DNA of 8,868 nucleotides from contig CATPBS010000354.1 of the NCBI GenBank assembly GCA_955652715.1, positions 1 through 8,868 of the forward strand, read 5' to 3'. This document shows, piece after piece, positions 1 through 6,570 of this stretch (positions are counted from its first letter, which is position 1; each line of letters starts with the position of its first letter). Source of the stretch: an uncultured Candidatus Udaeobacter sp. Lineage in GTDB: Bacteria; Verrucomicrobiota; Verrucomicrobiia; Chthoniobacterales; UBA10450. Below the pieces are notes generated by a model that was given only the letters and a program-made list of their open reading frames with translations, ran no database searches and was not told the DNA's origin. Made by a program: the position numbers and the translations under genes.

Positions 1-1415
1 CCCCGTTGCTGGTTGCGCCACGCTCCCGTGCGCGGGCGCAGCGTTAGGATAATCGGCAGGCCGGGATACGGTTCAGATTTGCGAATGCGAGCTTCAAGAT
101 AACGACGGTTTGTTTCATTCATCAAACTCGGATCGTTGACGAACAGAACGAATTCCGGGAGCTGTAAATGTCGATCTTGACGAACGACAGGCTCCTTTGA
201 CTGACGGACTTGTTTCCCGCTCGTTTGCGTAGCATAAAGCAGCTTAAGGCGTCGGCCCTTTACCATCGGCGGCGGGTTTGCTTCAACCGCCTGTCGCAGC
301 AATCGGTTGAGGATTCCGGTGCCGATGCGCTGGCGCGCTGCGCGCTGGATTGTCTCGATCGATGCAAAAACGTTGTCGATGTTTTCCCCGGTAGCCGCGG
401 ACACCGTCGATATCGGTGCATATTCGAGGAAGAAAATTCTCGCACGCGTTTCTTCGACAAGCTGCCTTAACGTCTGCTTTTCTTTGCGTCTTGGTTTAAC
501 TAAGTCCCACTTGTTCAAGACAACGATCGCTGGTTTGCGCGCCTTTTGAATCAATCCCGCGATCCGTTTGTCCTGGGCCGTTACGCCCATGGTGAGATCG
601 ACAATGAGAACACAGATGTCAGCGCGGCGAATAGTTCGCTCTGCGCGCATGACGCTGAAAACTTCGACCGAACTCGAACGTTTTCCGCGTCTGCGAATTC
701 CGGCGGTGTCGATGAAAACGAACCTCCGGCCATCGCGCTCGTAAAGAATGTCGATGGCATCGCGCGTGGTTCCCGGCAATTCGCTGACAATCGCGCGCTC
801 TCCGCGCACAATTGCGTTAATGAGTGACGACTTACCAACGTTTGGCCGGCCGACGATCGCTAGTGCGAGTGAATCGTAAATCGTGACTCGTGAATCGGGA
901 GGAGGCGAGGAGAGACGCCGTTCGATTTCGCCTAACAACTCCGAAATTCCGCGATCATGCTCTGCGCTGATCGAAACGCTCGCTTCAAAACCTAACGAAT
1001 CGAACTCTGCCGCCAACGGCTCGTTCTTCTCGTTGTCGATTTTGTTTATCACAAGCACGACCGGTTTTTGCGATTTCCGCAATGTGCGCGCGAGCTCTTC
1101 ATCGATCGGCGAAAGGCCTTCTTTTGAATCGACAACAAAAAGTAGAACATCGCTCTCGCGCAGCGCTTCTTCTGCGGCGCGGCGCACTTGCGACCTCAGT
1201 TCACGTTCACCAACGCCGAAAATCCCGCCGGTGTCCCAAAGTGTAAACGGCCGCGCACCGCGGTTGCAAATCGCGGAGATCCGGTCGCGTGTGATTCCGG
1301 GCTGATCGTGAACGATGGCAATTTTTCGACCGACCAGCCGATTGAACAGCGCGGACTTGCCTACCTTTGGCCGACCGACGATTGCGACGTTCGGCGGCGT
1401 GCTCGTGTCATTCAC
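1..1415 (-). CDS. der: Ribosome-assembly GTPase Der (EngA), 3' end outside window
   Basis: Der is a tandem-GTPase factor needed for maturation of the large ribosomal subunit. The frame is open for 471 codons from a GTG at 1415 to the window edge. The first G domain has a P-loop GRPKVGKS (residues 14-21; the family usually has Asn where this has Lys), DTGG (61-64), NKID (124-127) and SAEHDRG (150-156). The second has GRPNVGKS (189-196), DTAG (237-240), NKWD (301-304) and a G5-like SAATG (339-343). A C-terminal KH-like domain follows, with KLLYATQ and FVLFVND. Residues 174-183 between the G domains are encoded by a heptamer repeat, and the loop after YATQ is about 17 residues longer than in well-known homologues. 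The GTG is the only good start, since homology begins a few codons later; no Shine-Dalgarno sequence precedes it. The gene follows pgsA by 14 bases, so the two are probably cotranscribed. The end of homology is reached near residue 464, so little of the gene is missing. Confidence 0.95.
   Translation of the reverse strand, partial: MNDTSTPPNVAIVGRPKVGKSALFNRLVGRKIAIVHDQPGITRDRISAICNRGARPFTLWDTGGIFGVGERELRSQVRRAAEEALRESDVLLFVVDSKEGLSPIDEELARTLRKSQKPVVLVINKIDNEKNEPLAAEFDSLGFEASVSISAEHDRGISELLGEIERRLSSPPPDSRVTIYDSLALAIVGRPNVGKSSLINAIVRGERAIVSELPGTTRDAIDILYERDGRRFVFIDTAGIRRRGKRSSSVEVFSVMRAERTIRRADICVLIVDLTMGVTAQDKRIAGLIQKARKPAIVVLNKWDLVKPRRKEKQTLRQLVEETRARIFFLEYAPISTVSAATGENIDNVFASIETIQRAARQRIGTGILNRLLRQAVEANPPPMVKGRRLKLLYATQTSGKQVRQSKEPVVRQDRHLQLPEFVLFVNDPSLMNETNRRYLEARIRKSEPYPGLPIILTLRPRTGAWRNQQR
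158..221. repeat. Palindromic insertion in the KH-like domain of der
   Basis: This stretch encodes residues 399-420 of Der, between YATQ and FVLFVND. Known Der proteins have about 7 residues between these motifs; here there are 24, an in-frame gain of about 51 bases. The inserted DNA has inverted structure: GGAGC at 158-162 pairs with GCTCC at 191-195, and inside it GTCG at 170-173 pairs with CGAC at 185-188. This looks like a small palindromic element that was inserted and kept open. The length comparison relies on my memory of Bacillus-type Der sequences; the inverted repeats are read directly. Confidence 0.45.
869..896. repeat. Four-copy heptamer tandem repeat inside der
   Basis: Four 7-base units follow one another without gaps: GTGAATC, GTAAATC, GTGACTC, GTGAATC. 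Each middle unit differs from GTGAATC at one base. The array lies in the der gene (minus strand) and encodes residues 174-183, exactly the linker between the two GTPase domains. Seven is not a multiple of three, so a change of one copy would break the frame, which argues against ongoing length variation here. Short heptamer arrays of this kind are normally intergenic. Confidence 0.75.
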
Positions 1416-1429
1416 CGCAGCGGGGCCAT

Positions 1430-2035
1430 CTAGGATTTGGCTGGATGAGCATGGCCAGCCGCCTGAAGTTGCCGGACGCCGTCTGTGACGTAAACGATTC
1501 CTGAAATGAATGTGAAGAGGCCGGCCGCGATTACGACGTAGAGCAAGGGAAAAAATCGAAGCTGCAGCATCACCCATCCAATGGCCACCATCTGCAAAAC
1601 GGTTGCCACTTTTCCGGTCCAGTTTGGTTTCACGTGCACTTTTCCATTGAGCAGATATAAGACAGCTGTGCCGACGAAAAGAATGGCGTCGCGCGAGATC
1701 ACGAGAACGGGAAACCATGCCGGGAATCTTCCGTAATCGGGATCAATGTCGCTCCAATTGCTGATGCTCAGCGTGATAATGCCGCTCAAAAGCAGGCCCT
1801 TGTCGGCGATGGGATCGAGAATGACTCCCAGAGAGCTCCTCTGGTTGTAGCGGCGCGCAACGTAGCCATCTAAACCATCACTGATGGCGGCGATCAGGAA
1901 AATGGCAATTGCAGCAAAACGGATCCATTCGAGCGGTGCGCCGCGCTGCATGCTTTGGCCGTAATAAATCGCCATCGTAACAAAAGCCGGAATCATCAAG
2001 ATCCGAACAACGGTGATTTTGTTGGCCGTGGTCAT
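1430..2035 (-). CDS. pgsA: CDP-alcohol phosphatidyltransferase, PgsA-like
   Basis: This 201-residue integral membrane enzyme most likely makes phosphatidylglycerophosphate from CDP-diacylglycerol and glycerol-3-phosphate, the committed step to phosphatidylglycerol and cardiolipin. The complete CDP-alcohol phosphotransferase signature is present: D56-G57-x2-A60-R61-x8-G70-x3-D74-x3-D78, whose aspartates bind metal and substrate. It begins with NKITVVRILMIPAF, the usual N-terminus of PgsA, and has several hydrophobic segments (about 10-25, 40-55, 110-128, 145-160, 165-185). The length is normal for PgsA. It ends in a short His- and Lys-containing tail. The ATG at 2035 fits homology but has no Shine-Dalgarno sequence; a strong hairpin (2062-2080) lies 26 bases upstream. 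The gene is followed after 14 bases by der. Phosphatidylserine synthase or another family member is less likely given the N-terminus, but the family signature alone does not fix the acceptor alcohol. Confidence 0.88.
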   Translation of the reverse strand: MTTANKITVVRILMIPAFVTMAIYYGQSMQRGAPLEWIRFAAIAIFLIAAISDGLDGYVARRYNQRSSLGVILDPIADKGLLLSGIITLSISNWSDIDPDYGRFPAWFPVLVISRDAILFVGTAVLYLLNGKVHVKPNWTGKVATVLQMVAIGWVMLQLRFFPLLYVVIAAGLFTFISGIVYVTDGVRQLQAAGHAHPAKS

Positions 2036-2061
2036 AACGCGGGTGACGCAAGCAATTTTAG

Positions 2062-2080
2062 GGCGTTTCGGTGAAACGCC
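2062..2080. repeat. Perfect 8-bp hairpin upstream of pgsA, possible REP-like unit
   Basis: The arms GGCGTTTC (2062-2069) and GAAACGCC (2073-2080) pair perfectly around a GGT loop. It lies between the dehydrogenase fusion gene and pgsA. Neither strand has a T-run directly after it, so it is a poor intrinsic terminator. The centre TCGGTGA is shared with the palindrome at 3344-3360 (minus strand), although the arms differ, which suggests a common type of short palindromic repeat. It could also act in the leader RNA of pgsA. Confidence 0.5.
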
Positions 2081-2111
2081 AATTCCTGATCGGCGCCCAC
2101 CGCAGACCCCC

Positions 2112-2117
2112 TATAAT
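2112..2117 (+). promoter_or_regulatory. Possible -10 box on the plus strand
   Basis: A perfect TATAAT stands in the gap between the fusion gene and pgsA, pointing rightwards towards the 3' end of the fusion gene. No good -35 hexamer is found at 16-18 bases upstream, where the sequence is GC-rich. It would drive a transcript starting near 2124 that contains a hairpin (2156-2178), a well placed Shine-Dalgarno sequence (2215-2220) and a run of eight T at 2254-2261. A chance match is quite possible. Confidence 0.25.
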
Positions 2118-2155
2118 TGATGCGTTTCTCTTCGCGTTGTGAATACGTTGATTGG

Positions 2156-2178
2156 TTCGGCCGTGAAAATCGACCGAA
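2156..2178. other. Hairpin in the gap between the fusion gene and pgsA
   Basis: TTCGGCCG (2156-2163) pairs with CGACCGAA (2171-2178) around a TGAAAAT loop: 8 base pairs with one G-U pair when read on the plus strand (an A-C mismatch would replace it in the minus-strand RNA or vice versa). On the minus strand it lies about 50 bases after the stop of the fusion gene but no T-run follows, so it is at best a weak terminator. On the plus strand it would lie in the leader of the 17-codon frame at 2225. Confidence 0.35.
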
Positions 2179-2224
2179 GTAAAGCTACGAAAGCGCCGCG
2201 GAAGATTTGGATGTAAGGAGAAAA

Positions 2225-2278
2225 ATGGTCAGCGCTTGCGCGTCAATGCGGGGTTTTTTTTCTCAGACGGGATTCTAA
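2225..2278 (+). other. 17-codon frame with strong ribosome binding site (doubtful)
   Basis: The sequence AAGGAG at 2215-2220, followed by four A and then ATG at 2225, is the best Shine-Dalgarno arrangement in the window, while none of the recognised genes has one. The frame encodes 17 residues (MVSACASMRGFFSQTGF) and overlaps the 3' end of the fusion gene on the other strand, so most of its sequence is dictated by that gene. Eight T at 2254-2261 fall inside it. It may be a leader peptide, a relic of a lost gene, or chance. Confidence 0.15.
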
Positions 2279-5200
2279 ATCCTTCAATCTGTTTTTTGAT
2301 TTCGTTTGCGAAAGCCGCCGCGCCCGCACCGTTTACGACGCGATGATCGAATGTAAGCGAAAGCGTAATTACTTCTGCAGTTTCGTTTTGGTCGTTATTG
2401 GGAATTAATTCACGGTGCGCGGTACCAACGAACAGGGTGCCGACTGACGGCGGCACAACAATTGGCGCTCCGGCCTTCACTCCAAACGCGCCCAGACTCG
2501 TGATCACGACCGGGGCGTTCATCGCGTCAACCCGACTGCTACGGGTCGCATCGACCGTGTCCTTGTAAGTCTTTACGAATTCCGGCCAGCTTTTTTGATT
2601 TGCATCCGTGATTACCGCAGTCGCCAGGCGATCGCCCTCAAGCGCGACCGCGACGCCCAGATCGAAATCATCGTTCTGCACAATCTGTTCGTCTTCGAGA
2701 ATTAACCTGCGGAACGGCGCATGCTTTTCCATCGAGCGCACGACCGACCACGCGATCATCACGGAAGGGGAGGGGGCATTCCCGGGGTTTTTCTTTTTCG
2801 CTAGCTCCCTAGCATCCCGAATTGCGTCCCACCGCGCATCGATTTGCAGGTTAGCGGGAATGACGCGGCTGAGTTTGCGCGTGACGGTTGGCGAAAGCGC
2901 CGGCTCGATTCCGCTGTAACGGCGCCTGTCATCAGGTGCAACATCCGGCTGCTTGCGGCCGGGGACATCCGCCTCTACAGCATCTGCCGAAACCTCCGTC
3001 GCTTGTTCAAACTGATCCGCTAGTGATGCTTCGTCGGTGAAAAGTGTGCCAAGCTCCTGTCCAATATCGACCGTCTCGCCAACCTTCGTTTTCCACTCGC
3101 CCATGACGCCAGCAAACGATGATTGAATTGGATAAACAGCCTTGTCCGTTTCGACTTCGCACAATTCATCATCCAGCGCGACGGGATCGCCCGGTTTTTT
3201 CAAAAGGGAAACAATTTTTGCGTTGCGAATTCCTTCACCCATCATAGGCACGGTAATAGGTTGCACGCGCCGTTTGCCGATGTCTTGTGTAGCCGGGATC
3301 GCCGATCCCGGCAGGGTAAATTCGGGTTCTGATGCAGGCCGGACGGAATCACCGATTCCGGCTACAGCAACACGTTCGCGTTTAGTTGAAATCGAGTGCT
3401 GGATCGCCGCGATAATGCGCTCCACATCCGGCAATGCCGCGTATTCGTAGATCGGATTATAACCAATCACGACGTTCGCTTTGCTGACGAGAATTGGCGG
3501 ACTGATCATCGCATCCCAGAGCTCAGGCGTGCTCGTGACGTGGGAAATAATCATCTGGCCGACGCTGCAGTTCTCGGTGTCTTCCTGGACCACAACTAGC
3601 CGTCGAGTTTTACGCACTGATTGTTCGATGGCGGCCTTGTCCCACGGAACGATCGATCGTAAGTCGATCAGCTCGACGCTTGTTTCATTGTCGATGTTCG
3701 CAATCGCTTCGAGAGATTTCTCGATGGTGTTTCCCCAGGCGACCACCGTCACGTCCGAGCCGCTTGTGCATTGACGCGCGCGCCCGAGCGGAACGGCCCG
3801 GATCGGCTCCGCGTATTCGTGTTCGGCCCAAAGCAGATGCTTAGGGATGAGAAAAATCACTGGGTCCTCGCAGTTCATAGCTGTCCAAAGCAATCCGGCG
3901 GCGTCCGCGGGCGTGCTGGGAATCACGATGTTTAGGCCGGGATAATGCGCCAGCGCTGATTCATTCGCCTGACTGTGCCACAAACTACCGCCGGGTAGGT
4001 AGGCGCCATACGGCGCATAAATCACCGCGGGACATTTCCAATTGCCAAATGATCGCCACCGTAGCGTGGAGATGTTGGTGACAAGTTGATTGAACCCCGG
4101 ATAAATAAAATCAATGAATTGCAGCTCGAACACAGGTCGCTTCCCGTAAGCGCCCAGACCGCACGCAACACCGAGAATGGTTGATTCAGCGAGCGGCGAA
4201 TTGAAAACTTGCTTTGGAAATTGTGTTGAAAGTTTCTGTGTAAGGCGAAACACACCGCCCTTGGGATCTTCGATGTCTTCGCCAAAGAGGATTCGCCGCG
4301 TGTCTTCTTGCAGGCCGGCACGCAAGGTCTTGTTGACCGTGTCGCCGATGCGATACTTTCCGGGCGGCAGGATTTCCTTTCCGATCTTTGGCGCCGGTTG
4401 CGTGACGTTGGCGAGGAGCTCGTTAGGCGACGGATCCTCGGCTTTTTCCGCTTCACTGTATTCGCTACGAACACGCTCCTTGATTTCGCTGTCGAGTCTC
4501 GCGAAATCAGCCGCGGTAATCACACCTTCTTCGATCAGTTGATCCTTCCAACATTTGAGCGGATCGAATTTTTCGAGCTTCCGCAATTCCGCCTCGCTGC
4601 GGTAAAGTTTTTGATCGTCGGAACTCGTGTGACTGGAGAGCCGTTCCATGTTGATCCAGAAAAAAAAGGGCCCGCTGCCAGCGCGAATCTTTTCGAATGC
4701 TTCTGCTGTAGCCTCGTAAACCTGCTGCACATTTTGTCCATCGATCCGCCGCCAGTTGGCAGGCTCGAGAACATTCAAGGCGAGCGGATTCGTCTCGCGC
4801 GTGGGCATGCTGATGCCATAGGCGTTGTCTTCGACCAGAAACAGCATCGGTAGCTTCTTTTCCTTCGCGAAACAGATCGCTTCAAAGAAATCTCCTTGCC
4901 GAGTCGCGGCGTCGCCTACTGTGGTAACAACAAGATTCTTTTTGGCATCGAGCTGAATGCCCCATGCGATGCCGCACGCGGGAAGGAGCTGCGAACCAGT
5001 GGGTGTTGGCACACTCCAGATGTGCAGGTCCGCATTGCTGTAATGCGATGGCATCTGCCGGCCACCACTGCCGGTCTTGCGTTTGGCGAAATATTCCAGA
5101 CCGAGCTGACGCGTTGTCATGCCGCGACCCAGAATCAAACCGCGATCGCGATAGTACGGCACAATATAATCGTCCGGCTCCGTCTGGATCGAGACCGCCG

Positions 5201-5342
5201 CTAGCGCCTCGTGACCCATTCCGGAAACGTGAAAGTGTCCTTTGCCCTGGCGATTCAGATTCTGCTCGCGCAAGTCGGCATGGCGACTTTCCAGCATCAG
5301 CGTCAAGAGTCGCAGCTTATCTCCCTTGCTCAGCGCGGGCAT
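2229..5342 (-). CDS. Single-chain 2-oxoacid dehydrogenase: E1alpha-E1beta-lipoyl-E2 fusion
   Basis: This 1037-residue protein joins parts that are normally three subunits of a pyruvate or branched-chain 2-oxoacid dehydrogenase complex, which converts a 2-oxoacid to acyl-CoA. Residues 1-310 are E1alpha: the thiamine-diphosphate motif runs from GDAATRQGDF (143; GDA rather than the usual GDG) to EDN (N173), followed by a loop like that of branched-chain E1alpha (SSHTSSDDQKLYR). Residues about 322-650 are E1beta, with GEDIEDPKGGVF (354), NSPLAEST (381) and HSQANES (456). Residues 692-768 are a lipoyl domain with ETDKA (lipoyl Lys734). Residues 812-1025 are the E2 acyltransferase core with DHRVVNG: catalytic His1000 is present, Asn1004 replaces the usual Asp. 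No E3-binding domain is seen. The ATG at 5342 is preferred over an upstream TTG at 5378, which adds twelve residues without homology. It is divergent from thrC. Substrate unknown; branched-chain type favoured over pyruvate. No E3 gene lies in the window. Confidence 0.93.
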   Translation of the reverse strand: MPALSKGDKLRLLTLMLESRHADLREQNLNRQGKGHFHVSGMGHEALAAVSIQTEPDDYIVPYYRDRGLILGRGMTTRQLGLEYFAKRKTGSGGRQMPSHYSNADLHIWSVPTPTGSQLLPACGIAWGIQLDAKKNLVVTTVGDAATRQGDFFEAICFAKEKKLPMLFLVEDNAYGISMPTRETNPLALNVLEPANWRRIDGQNVQQVYEATAEAFEKIRAGSGPFFFWINMERLSSHTSSDDQKLYRSEAELRKLEKFDPLKCWKDQLIEEGVITAADFARLDSEIKERVRSEYSEAEKAEDPSPNELLANVTQPAPKIGKEILPPGKYRIGDTVNKTLRAGLQEDTRRILFGEDIEDPKGGVFRLTQKLSTQFPKQVFNSPLAESTILGVACGLGAYGKRPVFELQFIDFIYPGFNQLVTNISTLRWRSFGNWKCPAVIYAPYGAYLPGGSLWHSQANESALAHYPGLNIVIPSTPADAAGLLWTAMNCEDPVIFLIPKHLLWAEHEYAEPIRAVPLGRARQCTSGSDVTVVAWGNTIEKSLEAIANIDNETSVELIDLRSIVPWDKAAIEQSVRKTRRLVVVQEDTENCSVGQMIISHVTSTPELWDAMISPPILVSKANVVIGYNPIYEYAALPDVERIIAAIQHSISTKRERVAVAGIGDSVRPASEPEFTLPGSAIPATQDIGKRRVQPITVPMMGEGIRNAKIVSLLKKPGDPVALDDELCEVETDKAVYPIQSSFAGVMGEWKTKVGETVDIGQELGTLFTDEASLADQFEQATEVSADAVEADVPGRKQPDVAPDDRRRYSGIEPALSPTVTRKLSRVIPANLQIDARWDAIRDARELAKKKNPGNAPSPSVMIAWSVVRSMEKHAPFRRLILEDEQIVQNDDFDLGVAVALEGDRLATAVITDANQKSWPEFVKTYKDTVDATRSSRVDAMNAPVVITSLGAFGVKAGAPIVVPPSVGTLFVGTAHRELIPNNDQNETAEVITLSLTFDHRVVNGAGAAAFANEIKKQIEGFRIPSEKKNPALTRKR
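3288..3366. repeat. Inverted pair of REP-like palindromes at the E1beta/lipoyl junction
   Basis: Two related units face each other inside the fusion gene. The first (3288-3312) starts TGTAGCCGGGATC and has perfect 9-base arms GCCGGGATC/GATCCCGGC (3292-3300, 3304-3312) around GCC. The second is read on the minus strand from 3366: it starts TGTAGCCGGAATC and has 7-base arms (3344-3350, 3354-3360) around GGT. The two match at 20 of 25 positions. Together they encode residues 659-685, the Pro/Ala/Gly-rich linker between E1beta and the lipoyl domain. Paired inverted palindromes of this size are typical of intergenic REP/BIME elements. Confidence 0.75.
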
Positions 5343-5411
5343 ACGGCATGATCTTACACCGCGCTTACAGATCGACAATCACACGGATTTGTTTCGAATA
5401 GAAAACGTAAG
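5343..5411. promoter_or_regulatory. Divergent gap between the fusion gene and thrC
   Basis: These 69 bases must hold the start signals of both the leftward fusion gene and the rightward thrC, unless promoters lie within the coding sequences. I find no convincing sigma-70 pair on either strand. A TCGACA about 18 bases before GAATAG on the plus strand is only half a promoter. Neither gene has a clear Shine-Dalgarno sequence here. The tight divergent arrangement would allow shared control. Confidence 0.3.
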
Positions 5412-6512
5412 ATGGAATGGACAACATCAGAATTGCGGCAGAGCAGGGGAGTAATTGAATCCTATCGCGAACTTCTACCCGTCTCTGCCTCGACCACGAT
5501 TGTTTCCCTGGGCGAGGGGAATACGCCATTGATCTATTGTCCGCAATTAAGCAAACGGGTCGGTCGCGGCTGCCAGGTTTTCGTCAAAAACGAAGGAGTC
5601 AATCCAACAGCTTCGTTCAAGGACCGCGGCATGACCGTCGCGGTGTCGAAAGCGATGGAGCGCGGCGCGGCTGCGATCATTTGCGCGTCAACCGGGAATA
5701 CTTCCGCGTCGGCGGCTGCTTATGCGGCGCGCGCAGGGATTTTGTGCATCGTGATTTTGCCTGCAGGGAGAATCGCAACGGGAAAATTGCTGCAAGCTTT
5801 TGTTTACGGAGCAAAAATCGTCGCAATCGATGGCAACTTCGACGACGCGCTTCGCATTGTGCGCGAGCTAGGCGAAGGCCACCAGTTTGTCATCGTGAAT
5901 TCGATCAACCCGGACCGGCTTGCGGGACAAAAGACCGCTGCGTTTGAAATTGTCGATGTTCTCGGGGACGCGCCTGATTTTCATTTGCTGCCCGTGGGCA
6001 ATGCCGGAAACATCACCGCATATTGGGCGGGATATCGCGATTACGAACCGCATCGAAAATCGGCAAGTGTGCCGGCGATGATTGGTTTTCAAGCGGCCGG
6101 CGCGGCGCCAATTTTTTACAATCGCATCATCGAAAGACCAGAAACTATTGCATCTGCAATTCGAATCGGAAATCCAGCAAGCTGGAAACACGCACGCGCG
6201 GCGATTGCTGAATCGCGTGGAGCAATTGACGTCGTGAGCGACGAGGAGATTCTCGCAGGGCAGAGTTGGCTGGCGCGGCATGAAGGGATTTTTGTCGAAC
6301 CCGCAAGCGCAGCGGCGATCGCCGGGCTTCTCAAATGTTGTGGTTCAAATGAAGCGGCGTACTCATTTCAAAAAATTCCGGAGGGGAGTCGGATAGTGTG
6401 TACCGTCACGGGACATGGCTTGAAAGATCCCGATGCGATTATCGAGCGAATGAAAGAATTGAAACCAGTTGCCGCGACTGTGAACGAAGCGCGACGCGCA
6501 ATTGGACTGTAG
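5412..6512 (+). CDS. thrC: Threonine synthase
   Basis: Threonine synthase is a pyridoxal-phosphate enzyme that turns O-phosphohomoserine into threonine and phosphate, the last step of threonine synthesis. The 366 residues show the fold-II motifs: GEGNTPL at 34-40, the cofactor lysine in NPTASFKDRG (Lys70), the substrate-binding STGNTSAS (93-100), the glycine-rich phosphate loop PVGNAGN (194-201) and a C-terminal TVTGHGLKDP (331-340). Length and the TGHGLKDP ending fit the shorter, class-1-like bacterial ThrC; threonine dehydratase is unlikely because of these motifs and the N-terminal GEGNTPL. The ATG at 5412 gives a normal N-terminus; the bases before it (GAAAACGTAAG) are not a real Shine-Dalgarno sequence. 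lysC follows after 58 bases in the same direction, so the two probably form an operon. No homoserine dehydrogenase or homoserine kinase gene lies in the window. Confidence 0.95.
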   Translation: MEWTTSELRQSRGVIESYRELLPVSASTTIVSLGEGNTPLIYCPQLSKRVGRGCQVFVKNEGVNPTASFKDRGMTVAVSKAMERGAAAIICASTGNTSASAAAYAARAGILCIVILPAGRIATGKLLQAFVYGAKIVAIDGNFDDALRIVRELGEGHQFVIVNSINPDRLAGQKTAAFEIVDVLGDAPDFHLLPVGNAGNITAYWAGYRDYEPHRKSASVPAMIGFQAAGAAPIFYNRIIERPETIASAIRIGNPASWKHARAAIAESRGAIDVVSDEEILAGQSWLARHEGIFVEPASAAAIAGLLKCCGSNEAAYSFQKIPEGSRIVCTVTGHGLKDPDAIIERMKELKPVAATVNEARRAIGL

Positions 6513-6570
6513 CCGAGTTTCAAAAAAATCATCGTTGTTCGTGTTTCGTTGGATTTAATCTTTATCTGAC

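Noticed and set aside
883..1305. 140-codon open frame on the plus strand
   Set aside because: It lies opposite the der gene, whose frame carries all GTPase motifs; the plus-strand translation is Ser/Arg-rich and lacks any recognisable domain.
2254..2261. T-run as an intrinsic terminator
   Set aside because: No stable GC-rich stem lies directly before it; the T-run is explained by Lys codons near the end of the fusion gene.
4308..4853. 181-codon open frame on the plus strand
   Set aside because: It runs opposite the E1alpha part of the fusion gene and is a mirror frame of strongly coding sequence.
5343..5378. Twelve-residue N-terminal extension of the fusion gene from TTG
   Set aside because: The extension has no homology to E1alpha N-termini and uses a rare start; the ATG at 5342 is better placed.
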